This document shows, one piece after another, positions 11,480 to 24,333 of a stretch of DNA of 64,000 bases. The notes under the pieces are model-generated. The model ran no database searches and was not told the DNA's origin. It worked only from the letters and a program-made list of their open reading frames with translations. Origin of the DNA: Crocodylus rhombifer (lineage: Eukaryota > Chordata > Crocodylia > Crocodylidae); NCBI GenBank assembly GCA_038503035.1, contig JAVSML010038920.1, positions 1-64,000 on the forward strand, given 5' to 3'. Both the position numbers and the translations under genes were made by a program. The number at the start of each line of letters is the position of its first letter. Positions within the stretch are counted from its first letter, which is position 1.

Positions 11480-12400
11480 CCTACCCCATGACAGCCCAGA
11501 GTCTGAATGCCCTGTGGTGCCTCCCTGCCACTGGCAACAGTGTGCAGCCCCAGTACACCCTGCACTTGCTCTGTACTGTCCAGCCATGGTGCATCCTGCT
11601 ACCCCTTGGGCATGCAGCGGGACTAGGGCAGCTCCATCTGGCTGCTGCCACTGCTGGCCCCAGGCCCATGGTACTGGTGGGGACCTGCATGTGCAGCCCC
11701 CACCTGGCACATCCTGTGCCTGCTCCAGTCTTGCCTGTCCAGACTCAGCAGTGGCAGCAGTGGTGGCCAGGCAGAGACTGTTGCTCAGAGTGGGGGGAGC
11801 AGGGGAGGGTGAGTGGCCTCTCTCCCACACCATTGCTGGGCTGTTTTTGCTGCAGCCACCCAGAGCCTATGCTGTGCTGTGCTGAGCTGCCCTACTGTGC
11901 TGCTCCAGTCACTGCCACTTCTGGGATGCCCAGCGTGGCAGCAGTGACAGTGCAGAGCAGCTGTAGGGCAGCCTGGGCACAGTGATGCAGAGCAGCCTGG
12001 CATGGTGCAGACTCTGGGAGGCTGCAGCAAGAACGGCCCAGCAGTAGTGAGGAGGGAGGGGCTGTTTTTCTCCTGTGCGGAGCAACAGTTTCTGCCCAGT
12101 ATCTGTTGCCACTGCTGAGCCTGAATAAATGAGTCCAGAGCAGGCATGGGGCATACTGAGTCAGGGCTATGTGTGCACATCCCTGCTGGCATCATGGGAC
12201 TGGGGCCAACGGCAGCCACCACTGCCTGAGCTGCCTAGAAATGCAGTCCAGCCACAGAGCTGCCTCAGCCCCGCTGCATGCCCAGGTGGCAGGACACACC
12301 ATGGCTGGGCAGTGCCTGGGCCAGAAAGGACCCATCACAGGCCAGACAAAGCCCCTCTGTGGCCTGGATCCAACCTATGGACTGTATTTTGCCCACCCCT
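11480..12400. mobile_element. long inverted repeat (fold-back) derived from a hAT-type element
   Basis: Sequence right of about 11,930 is the imperfect reverse complement of sequence left of it. Examples are GCTGCAGCCACCCAGAGCC at 11,850-11,868 against GACTCTGGGAGGCTGCAGC at 12,009-12,027, and CCAGCCATGG plus GGGCATGCAGCGGG at 11,580-11,623 against the matching inverted words at 12,260-12,312. The right end TTTTGCCCACCCCTG at 12,386-12,400 is the exact inverted partner of the terminus at 8584. No transposase is present. Confidence 0.7.
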
Positions 12401-14070
12401 GATCTAAGCACTAGGTTACAGAGTCATTCTTGCTTTCCTGACTAAATGAAAATCTATTTTTGCAAGGTAGAATAGCTTCAATGGAAGAGGTAAAGGCCTG
12501 TCAAGCCTTCAGTCTAATGCCTGCAACATTCACTTGAAGTAGGGACTTGAACCTAGACTTTATACCTGTCAAGTCAGGAGGCATGGGAATTTGAACCAAT
12601 GTTGCCCACATTCCAGATGACTGCTTTAAGTACTAAGCCATGAAGAGAGGCATTAAACTTCTCTTCTCAATGATGTGCATGTGGATGAAGCTTTCTTCCA
12701 GCACACCAAATCAGGCCTTGTAGTTGGGGGGATGTTGTCCTTAAAAATCCCATTAGTACTGTACTTTGGCCCTCAACAGTTCTGTGCCTTGAGGAGTGAA
12801 GCAACTTGGTTGCATTCTATAAGGGCAGCTGAGTGTGATTCTGAAGATCTCCATGTTATCTAAACATTGAATTTGAACTTGGTTGCCCAAGTTTAGGCCT
12901 TGAACTCCCATTCTGGATTAAGTCCTATTAAGATACTCGAGAGACAAAGATCTGAAAAATGAGGAGATGTGAGAAGCTTAGAGAACACGGGTGTTTTTCA
13001 AAAGCTGGAAAGACTAAACGATAAATATCACACCCAAATAAAATCTCCAACATATCTTTCTAGAAAAATACCTGACAGATAAAAGGAAAGTGTAAAAACT
13101 AAAATGCAGTACATGGGAGAAAAACAGAATGGTAATAAAAGGTAAATGAGAAGAGTCTTATGGCAAAAGTAGAAAATCTGAGTAGCAAAAAAAAAAAATT
13201 ATGGATTCAAAAGATTATAAATAAAAATAAGAACCATGCCGCTATGAAAAAATAGATAATATTGCTAAGCAAACTACATATAATAGTGCTAGAAGCTAGC
13301 AGAGGATTTTGGTAAATTAAATTTAATGAGGAACTTCTTGCTTTGTAAACCCAATAATTATATTAGTGACTTGTAAAATAGGTCAAATTTCACCCCAATA
13401 AGTCTATACCAAATGCAACAAATGTACATTAATGTCCTAGAAGTGAGGCCTATATGGAACCTCATTTCACCGATAGCTTCTGACATGTCTGAGGGTACAG
13501 TTACTGCCCTTTTATTCCTTTTCAGAATATTTGGGCATTTTTAAAGCACGTTTTGCTTTTCCCAGCTTCTGCGAAGGTAGTGTGTAGTGCAGAGAATAAG
13601 AGAATTCTGTATTGTTAAATGGATGGCAATGGTGACCTCATAGGTCTTTGCCATCTGTAGCTTGTATAAAAATTATGAGTTCTACTAATTATTTTTCATA
13701 ATTTAATCCCAGTGTAGCATCTGTAAATAAACCCTGGTAGAGTTGCTGGAAAAGCAAATAGAATAGGAGTGGAGAAAGACATAGGTTGCTGTTTTTGAAA
13801 GGTTAATACCTTTTGTTGTATGTCACACATGCCAAAATTAAAGAATTAGCAGGACATTGTCTGCATTTCTATCAGGGAATACTTCAAAAGAAGGGTCACA
13901 GGTATGTATGCTTTAGCATTAACAGCCAGTGGGCACAACTACACAAGATACTTTACTGCATGGCAAACTAATTAGGACTGCCAGATAGTCCTGTCAGATA
14001 CAAGTAGTATCCAGCAGCACAGAAAATTACTGTGTTTTAAATGCGTGTGGAGATAGTGACATCAAGATTA
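12401..14070. other. no gene seen; SINE-like fragment
   Basis: At about 12,520-12,640 the minus strand resembles the head of a degenerate tRNA-derived SINE (GGCTTAGTACTTAAAGCA followed by a TTGGTTCAAATTCCC B-box-like word). The rest is AT-rich, with many A-runs around 12,950-13,300 and no supported coding sequence. Confidence 0.4.
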
Positions 14071-14075
14071 GTTTA

Positions 14076-14822
14076 TGTGACATAGTGCTTATGCTAAGCA
14101 AGGCCTAGCATTAAGAACAATGCACTTAAACTCCCAGAATGCTTCAAGGAGGTTGAGGAGTCAGCGATTGACATTCTGGTAATCACCTTCTGACCCTTAG
14201 ATGAAAATGCTGACCTTCTGACCCTTGGACAATGATAAAAATTGCAAGCAAGCAGCTTATGTTGTTAAAACAGGAAACCGCATGGCTAAACCGCAATGAC
14301 GAAAAATAACCGCATATTATGTAAGCCTTGACCTTTTAACCCTGCTAAAGACAGCAAAACATATAGAAACATAAAGGTCATTAAGAATTAACATAAGCAG
14401 CGTAAAAATTATAATACAGAGCGTATCACTTGATATTATAATATAGATAAGTTAACTAAATAACCAATTGAAGTAAGAATTAGAAATACACCATATGTAT
14501 ATGTGTTATCATATATAAATAATAATAAAGTTATGTTAGATGCCTCACTGTCAGAATGGGGACAGTTTTATATCTTTTGTCTAAAAAAAGATAAGGGACT
14601 CCTTTTAAATGAGCTGTTGACCAGTTCTGAGACTACTGAATCAGGCAGCCGCACCTAGCCTCCGGGGTAGAGAGCAAGGGCTTGATTTGGGAACCTTGTG
14701 AACCAACAGACCCCCTTTAGTTTATGACTTTGTGAAACAATAAAAGTTTTTTTAAATTGAACATCCAGGTCTGAGCCTGTGCTTAATTCAGTCCTTATAT
14801 AATTCGGCATTGAACTCACACA
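14076..14822 (+). mobile_element. solo LTR, 747 bp, with 5-bp target duplication
   Basis: The element begins TGTGACATAG and ends GAACTCACACA. It is flanked by a perfect GTTTA duplication at 14071-14075 and 14823-14827. It contains an AATAAA signal near 14,738 and is about 85-90% similar by eye to the copy at 36198-36976. No internal retroviral sequence is attached, so it is a solo LTR left by recombination. A 5-bp duplication fits class III or gypsy-like elements; the family is not named. It is unrelated by eye to the ERV LTR near 51.1-51.8 kb. Confidence 0.93.
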
Positions 14823-14827
14823 GTTTA

Positions 14828-16950
14828 CTCTGTTTCAAATTGAGCCGGAGTATATTCAGCTGCATTAATTACATGTGCAGACAAAAGAGTAGTGAGATGC
14901 AGTTTTAGATCTCTAGCAAAATTTAAACAGAACTATGTGCAAAATTAAAAGAAAGTGTTTATCCTGGGATCTAGCTACTCTAACCTTTTTCCCGCCCCCC
15001 CTCCATGGACAAAAAAAAATAAATCCATACTCTAACAGACCACTCAAGCCTTTATTAATTTTTCTATGAACAAAAAAAGAAAAATCTATAGGGTAACAGA
15101 CCACATATCTTGGCCTGTTTAAAAGCCATCTGCATCCACATCTGCAAAAAATACAAAGAATGCTGATAAAAGTGCAAAATATGATGTGATGGTCCATTAT
15201 CTCCCTGGCAAAAGGTTACATACAGCACACATTGTGGGCCAAAGCATGGTTTCTGAAGCTTGAAATGAGAAAAACAAAGAAGAATCTGGGAGTAAATATA
15301 CTGCAGAGAAAAACTGCTCCAGTATAACTAAGTAACAAGAATGGCTCATATACTAAGCAAACAGTTCTTAGATGCTTGGTCCATGAAGACTTGGACTGGT
15401 TCTGAAATCCAGGAGTTACTGGAATTACAAAATATAAATCTAAATGGCCAGTGCCATAAATACACACATTCACATCTATTAATAAGTGGACCACATTCCC
15501 AGATGTAATATAGGTCATTCCCCTTGCTCTAAGCCTGAGTTTGCTGAAACTCCTGCTTAACTGAAGCTTGTTTGTGTCTCGCAAAAAAACTGTGTCCCAT
15601 TTTGAATAAAATAATAATTAATAAACTATGTTCTTTTATGGTACCTTTCATCTAAAAGTCTTGCAGCACCTTATAAACATCATATAAAATGCCATTAATG
15701 TATCAGAAGGCTTTAGATATTCCCCGAAGCCATGCATGGTGTCCTACTGTACCCGAATCTTATTATAGGAGGTCTCAGCAAGAGTATCTCTCATTAATCA
15801 CCCTCTCCCAAACAGGCCATGGCAGATAGTTAATTCTAATCTGTATGAGCTTGATAAGGATGACATTAATTGATATTCATTATCTTAAGCAGTTTTGAAG
15901 TTCACAGATGCAAGAAGCTTCTTAGCAGTTAAAGAATTGCAAATAATTAAAACTTGCAGTGAGGAAACGCAATGTACCAGTACCTCTATTGTGTGGTGAA
16001 GAATACATTTCAACCCATAAGCAAGGAATTTCATGGTTTTTAAGGTGATAGATGTATAATGCATTATATATTTTCAGTTAAATATTGAAAAAGAAATGGG
16101 CTGAACAGGCCCAACGCTCCCTGTGGCTCTTCCTATATACTTAGCTAGCTCTGGATTGGAACAAGTAAAGGCTCAGTTCAACAGAGCAATTAGACATGTT
16201 CTTGACCCCTTGCTTAAGTGCATTTTGAATAGTGATGAACTTAAGCATATGTGCTTAACTATTTTGAAGTGGGGCCAAAGCTACTGAATCATTTTAATAA
16301 GAATCCAAGTACTGAAAGGATACACATACACATGAATTGCACTCAAAAAAACTTTCTAATAGAAGAGCGTGGTTCTGGGATACAGCTGTTCACATCAAAA
16401 AGAACTAGAGAATTTCATGCTTTAAAACCATATATGTTGATGCTAAAATCAGTAAGTTTATATACTCTAGACAAAAAAGTCCTTTCTAATGATATGTCAT
16501 AATACAAAGGTAGCATTAGAGTCAAGCCTTTTTTAGTCCACTGTTACAGAGAAATGCCTGTGTAACAGGTGAAGATAACTCCTGGAAACCTGCTGTAGTG
16601 ATGAAATGCCTTAAGATATCTTGTTCTTATGTGGTGAAATAAAACCCAACTCAATATCACAAAAATTGAAGAGACATGATAAAAACTTCAGAGATAAAAT
16701 CAACAAAACTAAGAGCGTAAGTGGAAAGAGAGAGTAGAAAACCACTTACTAGAGATTCAGAGAGTATCAAGATAATAATGCTATTGAAAGGACTGAACAT
16801 TTTTTGTAAGTGATGTTCTCATATGTTTTTGAAAAACCACTTCATATAGAGATAGAGGCATAACTCTTCAGCTGGTGTAAATTAGCAGAGCTCTACTGAA
16901 ACCAATGGATGTATATCAGTTTCCTCTAGCTGAGAAACTGGCATAGGCTT
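14828..16950. other. no recognisable feature
   Basis: AT-rich, apparently unique sequence. A few minus-strand frames (94 and 122 codons near 14.9-15.6 kb) have no recognisable domain and low-complexity composition. No splice-bounded exon is evident. Confidence 0.5.
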
Positions 16951-16957
16951 TCTTATA

Positions 16958-17645
16958 GGCTAGGGACAGAAGTTGCATATAAACCAGTTTAAGTCATTGG
17001 AAACTGGCTTAAACCTGTAACAGAACAGAAGTTCATTGCACATAAACCAGTTTCAAAATGGCTAAAACTGGTTTAAGATAAACCTAGTTAAATATAGTAT
17101 CAGACTTAACTGATTTGGGTCAAGCCGGTTTATGAAACTTCTGTCCCAAACCCCTTCCTGCTTCAAGTTAAATCACAGTCCTCAACCTTTTCAGCCCTGG
17201 GTTGAGCTGTCTGCTCCAACAGAGAAGGGTTGGGGGGGGGGGGGGCAGAGAGGGGGCTAAAAACTAAAAAAAATCCTGCTAAAAACTTACTGCTGGCTGC
17301 GACTGCGGACTACAATTTGCAGAGGCACCTGGCAGCAGGAAGAGGAAGTGCTATGCAACTCCGCAGAGTTCTAGTGCTGTGAGTCTGGACTGCAAATCCC
17401 AGAGACCTCAGGGGTAGCAGGAAGAGGAAGCAAACACATAGCCTATGCTGGCTATGTGCCAGAGAGCTGTGCTCTAGCACCTCCATCTTTTGGCCTGAGC
17501 CACTGCAGGTATGTGGCTGCATTTTCTAAATCAAAACCAAATGGCTGTCTAGTTATGTCTCAGTTTAATCTGTGCAGTTGAGACTAACCTGCAAAGACTA
17601 AATTGATTCAACCTCAGGCTTTTTGACTGTCTGTACTTAGCCATA
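16958..17645. mobile_element. TIR element with AAACCAGTTTAA subterminal repeats (copy 1)
   Basis: It starts GGCTAGGGACAGAAGTTGCA and ends near CTGTCTGTACTTAGCC. Subterminal regions are packed with direct and inverted copies of AAACTGGTTTA-type words, and the centre is a GC-rich core with a 14-bp G-run at 17,231. A copy in the opposite orientation occupies about 29,040-29,552. It is non-autonomous with no transposase frame. Confidence 0.65.
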
Positions 17646-19284
17646 CAGGACAGCCCCTACTTTCAGTGCCAAGTGAATGTGTCCACAGAAGATGTAGAGC
17701 TACAAAAGTGTGTCATGTATTATGGAAGCTGACTGATTAAAATAAAAAGAAGTAATTTTAATTAGTATAAAATAAAATTAATAGTGACTTTGAAATAGTG
17801 TTAAACGGTGTTCTGCATATAGAAGTTAGCCATGTTTGATGATAAAGTTGCACACTGGAAGAAGGTGGGTATGGGCAGAGGTGACCTGAGCAGGGTGTAG
17901 TGCCTGGGGCAAATCAGCCTGTGTGGAGTCCCACCCCTAGTTGCTAGAAAGCTGGTGGCAGATTTGGCAGTGAGGCAGGGGAAGGGTGCCGAGTGGCCGG
18001 AAGTGAAGCTGGTGGCAGTATGGAGTTGCCACAGCCACTCCACGCAGTTCACGGGGCACCCCAAAGTGCAGGGCCCGGGGCAGTCACCCCAATTCACCCT
18101 CCTGGGGATGATCCTGGATACAGGGTATGTAGAGAGAATCAACAGTAGTTAATTCGCCTTTTATGGCCTAAGTATGAATAAAATCTAGATGGTGCCAGCC
18201 AGTATACACACCATGTCAATCTTGGAGCCATGAACAAGTATGTTCATGTTCAGATATATTTCAAGGTAATCACCTTGTAAATGAAACTTTGATCCTGGTA
18301 TGTATATGGAATTGGACCTCTATATGGCATTGGAGTCATTAATTTGAACCCAAATGTGGTTACTTCTTTTTTAAAGAGAGATTATAATTTTAAAATAATT
18401 AGAAAACATTTTCCTACTTACAAACCTATTTGCATTCTTACTGCATGTTCAACTTAAAAATAAACCACCTTTTTTTGTCCTGGCATCCAAATAATATTAA
18501 TAGCATTATTTTTGTTGTAACTTATTTTAGTGAGTGCACAATAGTACCGAGTGGAAGGAAGGTATTATTTTACATTGAAATGTAGATTTAATTTCAAAAC
18601 AGAAACTTATATCGTATGTTATTCCCTATGTCACAATAAAACTATGGATGCAAACAAAATAATTAAGGCTAGAAAATCTCATACATTCTTTTTACTTTAC
18701 CCTTGAAACTGCTAAAACATATTGTTACACCCAGCCTTGAAAAATTGCTCAAATTCCATATTCTTTTTTTTATACAGGATGTCAAGTAAAATAAGAATAG
18801 CTCTGATGTGAGTTATGAATGACCAGCTGGTGCAGATTTTGCCTATATGCTAGTAGAGGACTAAATTCTGAAGTCCTCATTCACTCCTGATACAGGGAAA
18901 TTCCCACTGAGCAAAGGCCATTTAAAGGAGTCAAAATGTGTCCCAGCAACATGTTTATTTCTGTCAATATCAGACATTTAAAATACATGATTTATTGTAG
19001 TATCTAGGCATTGACCTGGGTATATTTTGATGAAAGAACTCTTTGGATTTTCCTTAGGTGGAGAAATAATGTTTCTCAAATTGATTTGGTCCTTACATTT
19101 TCAGAAGCCAGTGTAGGCTTTTTCTGCTTTTTTTAAATTCTAGACCTACTGTGAGACCAGGAATATTTTATTTCTAATAGTGAATATTCTATTTCTCTGG
19201 CATGCAGGCAGGGAAACATGAAATAAAATCCTGGACCCACCAAAAAGTGAAAATTTCCATTGAGTTCAGGATTACACACACAGG
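17646..19284. other. no gene seen
   Basis: AT-rich sequence with a GC-rich patch at 17,870-18,130 (CTGGGGCAAATCAG...) that resembles a fragment of a DNA transposon without definable ends. Frames crossing the patch are not credible genes. Confidence 0.45.
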
Positions 19285-19640
19285 CCATGTCCAGATGAGC
19301 GTGGAAGTTTGGTTTCCCAGGGACAACTAGCAATGGTGCATCTTGTGCTTCCACTAGTTGTCCCTGGGGAATGCCTGTGCCATGCCCAGTCTGGTGCATG
19401 GCAGGTTACATCAGGTGGGGCAGCCTTATCTGGATTCCTGGGGGCCTCCTGGGGCTGCAGCAGAGACAATCCTGACACTCAGAGCCTGGCCAGCAGCTGC
19501 AGTCTGGCTCTAGCCAACCAGACTCCGGTTCTGAGTGACACGCACTGCCCCCATGTGCACCTCTCCACTTATTTTTTGAGCAGGTATTTTTGATCCCTGG
19601 AGTCTGTAATAAGCTGCTTACATCATTTACATTTTTCCAG
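19285..19640. mobile_element. TIR element, CATGTCCAGA family, right end missing
   Basis: It begins CCATGTCCAGATGAGCGTGG and runs parallel to the copy at 4333 (GGGACAACTAGCAATGG, GGGGCCTCCTGGGGCTGCAG, CTCCACTTATTTTTTG). The right terminus seen at 4797 is not recognisable, so this copy is truncated. Confidence 0.65.
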
Positions 19641-19810
19641 GGAGCATCTGCCACAGCCACAGATGCAGCCTCAGCCCCAAAACAAGTTAGAACCATTTCT
19701 AAGCTATAAAAAATAGCTATAGCCCTACAAAGGATAATGAACACCCTTCTCCATGCCACATCTTTTATCCTTTAGGTTGCAGGGAAGTTTGATATAGGAA
19801 ATGGCTATAC

Positions 19811-20503
19811 CAGTGGTCACCAACCAGTCAATCATGATCAACCAGTTAATTGGGGAGCCCCTGACAGTTAATCTCACTTGGGGGGTAGAGGACTGAGGGG
19901 CTAGCCCTGCCAGACTGAGATCGACTGTTAGAGGCTCCACAATCAGGAGCAGTGGGATGCATGTGGGGAGTGGCAGGGATGCAGTATGGGAGTGGCTGGA
20001 TATATGAGCAGTGGGATGCAAAGCCTGGGCGAAGACACACCTCCTGCTGCTGGAATTCGGCTGGGTGAGTGTGACGATTTCCCTCCATGCCCCTTGCTAC
20101 TGGGTGAGTGGAGCCCCAGCCAGGCCAGGCCAGGCCAGGCCGGAGAAGGGTCAGAGCCCAGGTGGCTCGTCCAGACACATGGGGGGTGCTTCTGCTGCTG
20201 CTGCACATGCCCCAGCAGAGGCCCGGGGGGCACATGCTCCCCTCCAAGCTTTGTGCCGAGCAAGGTGGCTACTGCTGCACACCAAGCTTTGCTCCCCAAG
20301 CCCCACTGCAGCTCGGGGGCCTTGATCTGCCCCACTCCCTCCCTCACTGTGGGGGCCTCAATCTGCCCCTCCCCCCCACTGACTGACCTGCTGGGTGTGG
20401 GAGTGCCAGAGGTTTGGGGAGGGAGCAGGTGGGGGGCGGTATATTCTGGATTGCCCTTTACTTAATAATGTGATCTTTACCTTTAAAAGTCTGGAGACCA
20501 CTG
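19811..20503. mobile_element. non-autonomous hAT-type element, 693 bp
   Basis: The termini are CAGTGGTCACCAACCAGTCA and GTCTGGAGACCACTG. It is flanked by an 8-bp duplication with one mismatch (ggctatac at 19803-19810, ggctgtac at 20504-20511). It is of the same family as 2271-3465. The interior includes a short GGCCA tandem (CAGGCCAGGCCAGGCC near 20,121-20,140). GC-rich frames of up to 159 codons here are compositional. Confidence 0.88.
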
Positions 20504-20511
20504 GGCTGTAC

Positions 20512-23500
20512 TGTTTCTAAGTTGCTGGGGGTAGGAAGGCTTTCTGCTCCAGCTATGTCACTTGTGAAGTGCAAAGACACCAGAATCAGAGCAGAAGATC
20601 TTAGGTGTATTTCTGCCCCTTAGCAAGCACTTTGGAATAGTCTCTTGTGAGATGTGGGAATGAATATAAAGAAATCATTCAGAGTGACACGATTGAAATA
20701 TATGACTGGACAACCATTCAGGGAAACATATATTGGTTTTCTTAAAGCAGAAGACCCAGAAGGCCGTGGTAACAACACAGAATTGGATAAGGAATTTTGT
20801 CTGCAAGGGTTGTCTGCAATTTCTCAATTGCAGCTTATTTCCTTACATATATCTATGGACAAATGGATATCCCAGACATCCTCCTACATTTACTTCCAGT
20901 TTCTGGAAGTTGTCAGGGACCCTAGTCAGACAGCACAGCCAAGGCAGCCACACTTGTCTTGAGTCTCTGGATGCCAAGCTCTGCCCCAGCTCATCAACTA
21001 GCTAGCTTTCTGATTAGCTGCTGGGAGCCCTGTCTACCATTTAGTCCCAGCTATGGCAGCAGACTTGCAGGCCAGCCAGCAGGTCTGATCCTAGTTTGCA
21101 TTGGCAAGCCTCCTGGTTTTTGTACTTCTTGGCTTTCTTGGTGTCTGGCCCTTGTTTGGCTCTGGGTTTTGGACTTTGACTTTGGACTTGGTAACTTTAG
21201 CATCTGATTCCCAAATCCTGACCATGGCCTGTGTTTTGGATGGTGTCTCTGGATTTCCCTCCAGAGCTAGTAATTTGTTTCCCAAAATCTGCCCTAGCTC
21301 CTGGCCCTTGCTTTCTGTCAATGGCCTAACCATTAGGTCAGACCACCTATGACCCAGTCCCTAACAGAGGTCCATGGTATTTGGAAGCAGTTCACTTTCA
21401 CAAGGCAGTGTTTCTAATTGGAATGAGTGGCAAATATTTCTCCTTAAGTGTTCTCTGTGTTGGTTGATAATCCCTTTCTATTGACACTAATTCTGATCTG
21501 TATAACAACCAGAAGGAATTACTAGGAGAGGTACCCTTACCCGCATCAGAGGGGTCAGATACAATGGCAATAAGCACATGAAAAAGTCAAGAACATTAAA
21601 TGGAGCAGAGAACAGTAGTGTATGTCACAACTTAAATTCAGCCCAACAAAATTTAAGCAAGTGTCTATCAATCTATTTTGCTCCCAACTCAGTGTTTTAC
21701 AAGAGGCTGTGTTATCTCTTCTGTTGTGAGCTTAGCCTCTGGAGGCCAAAAGACAACACGGTATTTTACCTTGCAAGCAGTCCCATTAATACAGTATAAA
21801 GTGTGATTCGGTATGAGCAAAACTAACAGAGTTTGGGCTTACAGCATTAAATCCTTCAGAATTTAAAGGTGAATGGCCCAACACAAAGTCTGTTTTACTA
21901 TTACAAGGTTCTATTGATAACACTAAAATAAATGCTTTTTAAAAAAAACTGAAACATGCAGAGTGAAGAATGTTAAGTTTATTGTGTACCCTGCTTTTTA
22001 GACAGTTTAATGTTACCTTAAAAACTTTCAGAACCTTCTGTGGGATTTCTTTTTGGTAGAAAATGATCACAAGCAGCTATTCTTTTGCTCAGTGGAAATT
22101 AATGTCAAGCACCAGACAGGAAATTGCTATATCCTTCTGTAGAAAATTGATTGCATAGTTGATTACATCGGTCATCTAAGACTTTCAGTCCTTTAAGAAG
22201 TTACTTTCTATAACTCCAGTGGAGGTAAGATCTATTGGACTTCTCTTGTAAGTAGGAGAGTCATAGTCTAGATTTTTCTCATGTTTTCCAGGACAGCATT
22301 TTTATATGGTTCATGGAATGAAAACAAATTAAACTTTTTTGAAGTGAGTCCATGGAAGTTCAAGAAAAGCATCATATAAAGAACTTTGGCCATTGTTCTT
22401 CCTCTTCTTTTGCAACTTGCAATCCATACCTTTTATGTATTTGCCTGAAACATTTGATTTATTCCCATGTGAATATTATTAGCAGCCCCTAATGCTCCCC
22501 AAGGTATTTTCTTCCCATTAACTATTGATTTTCATTTATATGTATCAATTACAACATACGTTAACTGCAAAGATCAGCTCAGAAAACTTTTGACTTAAGA
22601 GCTTCTACATGTTACAGTGCATTAGCATCTGAATATTAATCACAACAACCTGACTTCTTAATATTTATGGCTAGTCAGTGACATATAGTTGAATCCAAAT
22701 ACCAGTCACATGGACTCCAACCTACAGAAAGTAAATAAATCAGAGAGTGAAGAAATGCGGCAATTTATACCAAAGCATGAACAGGAAGAATTCAGTGGGC
22801 AGGAAAGCATGAACAGAATGGTAAATGAGCTGAATTGGGTATATAGCATGGCAAAAAAGTAAGTAATGAATAAATCAGTCTAAAACGTTAGGAGGAAAAG
22901 AAATGAAAGAAAGGAAACTGAAATAGTGTTAGGAATGTGGTCAAGTAGATTTGGTCCAAATTTTAAAAAAGATATAACTTTTACAAAGCTTAATTTAAAT
23001 AGAAAGTTCTATTAAAGGGGCCTGGAGTAGATGACTTTGTGCAGTCCCTTCTGGCCTTACTTTCCTATGATCCTTTTATTCTATGATAATAGAAATCAAG
23101 GCCTGCATTGGGCAGTCCTCACTCAGACTGCAATAGCAGTTTTCAAACAGCTTTAAATTGCTCTTAAAATTAACAACAACAATGAGCTTAAGCTCCCTTC
23201 TCAAGTGTTTCAGATTGCTAAATACTTTTCCTAGCTACCAGTAATAGGTGTATTTCACACTTTTACGCACTGGCCTTATGGAGGAAACAAGGCAAACAGT
23301 ACTAATGGAAAAAGAAACACAATATCAACTTGGAAAAATTCAGCAACAATCTATGTGAATAGGCAAAACATCCTGCCAAAGAACTTCAGCAGTAGTCTAA
23401 CTCCGATTTTGTCCTGCTGATGGGTACATCCACAGGCAGAGGTGGGTTTTGCTTCTTTTAAAATTTTTATATTTATTCCCCTTTTCCCCATCTGCTGTCA

Positions 23501-24030
23501 GGTTTAGTGTCAGCAGGTGACATAGATTCAGAGTCCTGTGATGAACTCGTTCATTATCATTGATCATGTCCATCAAAGAGTTGTCTCCGCATCATCTCCT
23601 GTTTCAAGGCCTTTAGTTTGCATCACTTTTCCCTACAAAGTCTTCCTAGCAGTGCAGGCTTCTGAGTGAAAGGAAGTCAGTAGCATAAGGCTCTTGAATG
23701 GCATCTTTACTATCAAGAATAGGTGCGTTTGCTGTAAGACAATAATTCGTTTTCCACCTCACCTCCCTGAGTTCAGTTCTACTACCTGAACAATTTTGTG
23801 TTGTATTCTGTTACGGTAGCTAACAAAGCGCTACTGGGAAATGTGGTGTAGAAAGCTTATGCAAATTAAATTTCCTCAATAGTCTTACTTCAACCTACTC
23901 ACCAATAGATAGGAAAGAGCTTATTTCACTCTGGAGCATCTGTGTATCTGGGATGTTGTGTAAGCATTTTATACATACAATTTTTTTTCTTCCCCCTGTT
24001 CACCAAAAGGAGGCAGCAGAAAGCTCTTTA
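20512..24030. other. no gene seen
   Basis: This is a long stretch of mostly AT-rich DNA. At 20,940-21,360 a segment rich in TCTGG, CTTTG and GACTTTGG words looks like an old interspersed repeat of unknown family. A CR1 3' end lies at 23,020-23,090. No exon with recognisable protein similarity was found on either strand. Confidence 0.5.
23020..23090 (+). mobile_element. CR1-like 3'-end fragment
   Basis: GGCCTGGAGTAGATGACTTT is followed by CAGTCCCTTCTGGCCTTACTTTCC and a TTCTATGAT-type tail, matching the CR1 3' terminus. Confidence 0.75.
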
Positions 24031-24040
24031 CCCTCTTAAG

Positions 24041-24333
24041 TAAGTGTGCTCAACCTCTAGCTTCCAGACCAAATGTGGCCCATGGAGCCATGGCATTTGG
24101 CCTGCAGGACTACCAGTGGGTGCGGAAACTTGGCACTAGGGGAGCAATGGCCATTAATATTGCCATTATCCCCTGCTGCCAAATTCTCATGCCCTCTCCT
24201 CCTACATAGCCTGAGCCAGGCTCACTCCCCTCAGATGGGGCCCTGCTGCACTCACCTGGGTTGCTGGATTGGGGCCATTGGCCAGATCTGGACTGCCTAT
24301 CTGCCCTCTAAGAGAAAAAAAGTTGGGCACCAC
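24041..24333. mobile_element. probable hAT-type fragment
   Basis: The right end, AGTTGGGCACCACTG, is a hAT-like terminus, and the left end near 24,047 (TGTGCTCAACCTCTAG) is a decayed partner. The interior words TGTGGCCCATGGAGCC and GGCCAGATCTGGACTGCC are typical of short hAT derivatives. A further CAGGGGTGGCTAACA terminus occurs at 24,511. No clean target duplication was found. Confidence 0.45.

Noticed and set aside
10954..11985. Overlapping 321-codon (plus) and 203-codon (minus) frames
   Set aside because: They run through the G-rich tract and the hAT palindrome; the translations are Gly/Val/Trp-rich or His/Pro/Thr-rich composition artefacts.
20011..20465. Overlapping GC-rich frames of 100-160 codons on both strands
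   Set aside because: They lie wholly inside a hAT-type element with defined ends and duplication.
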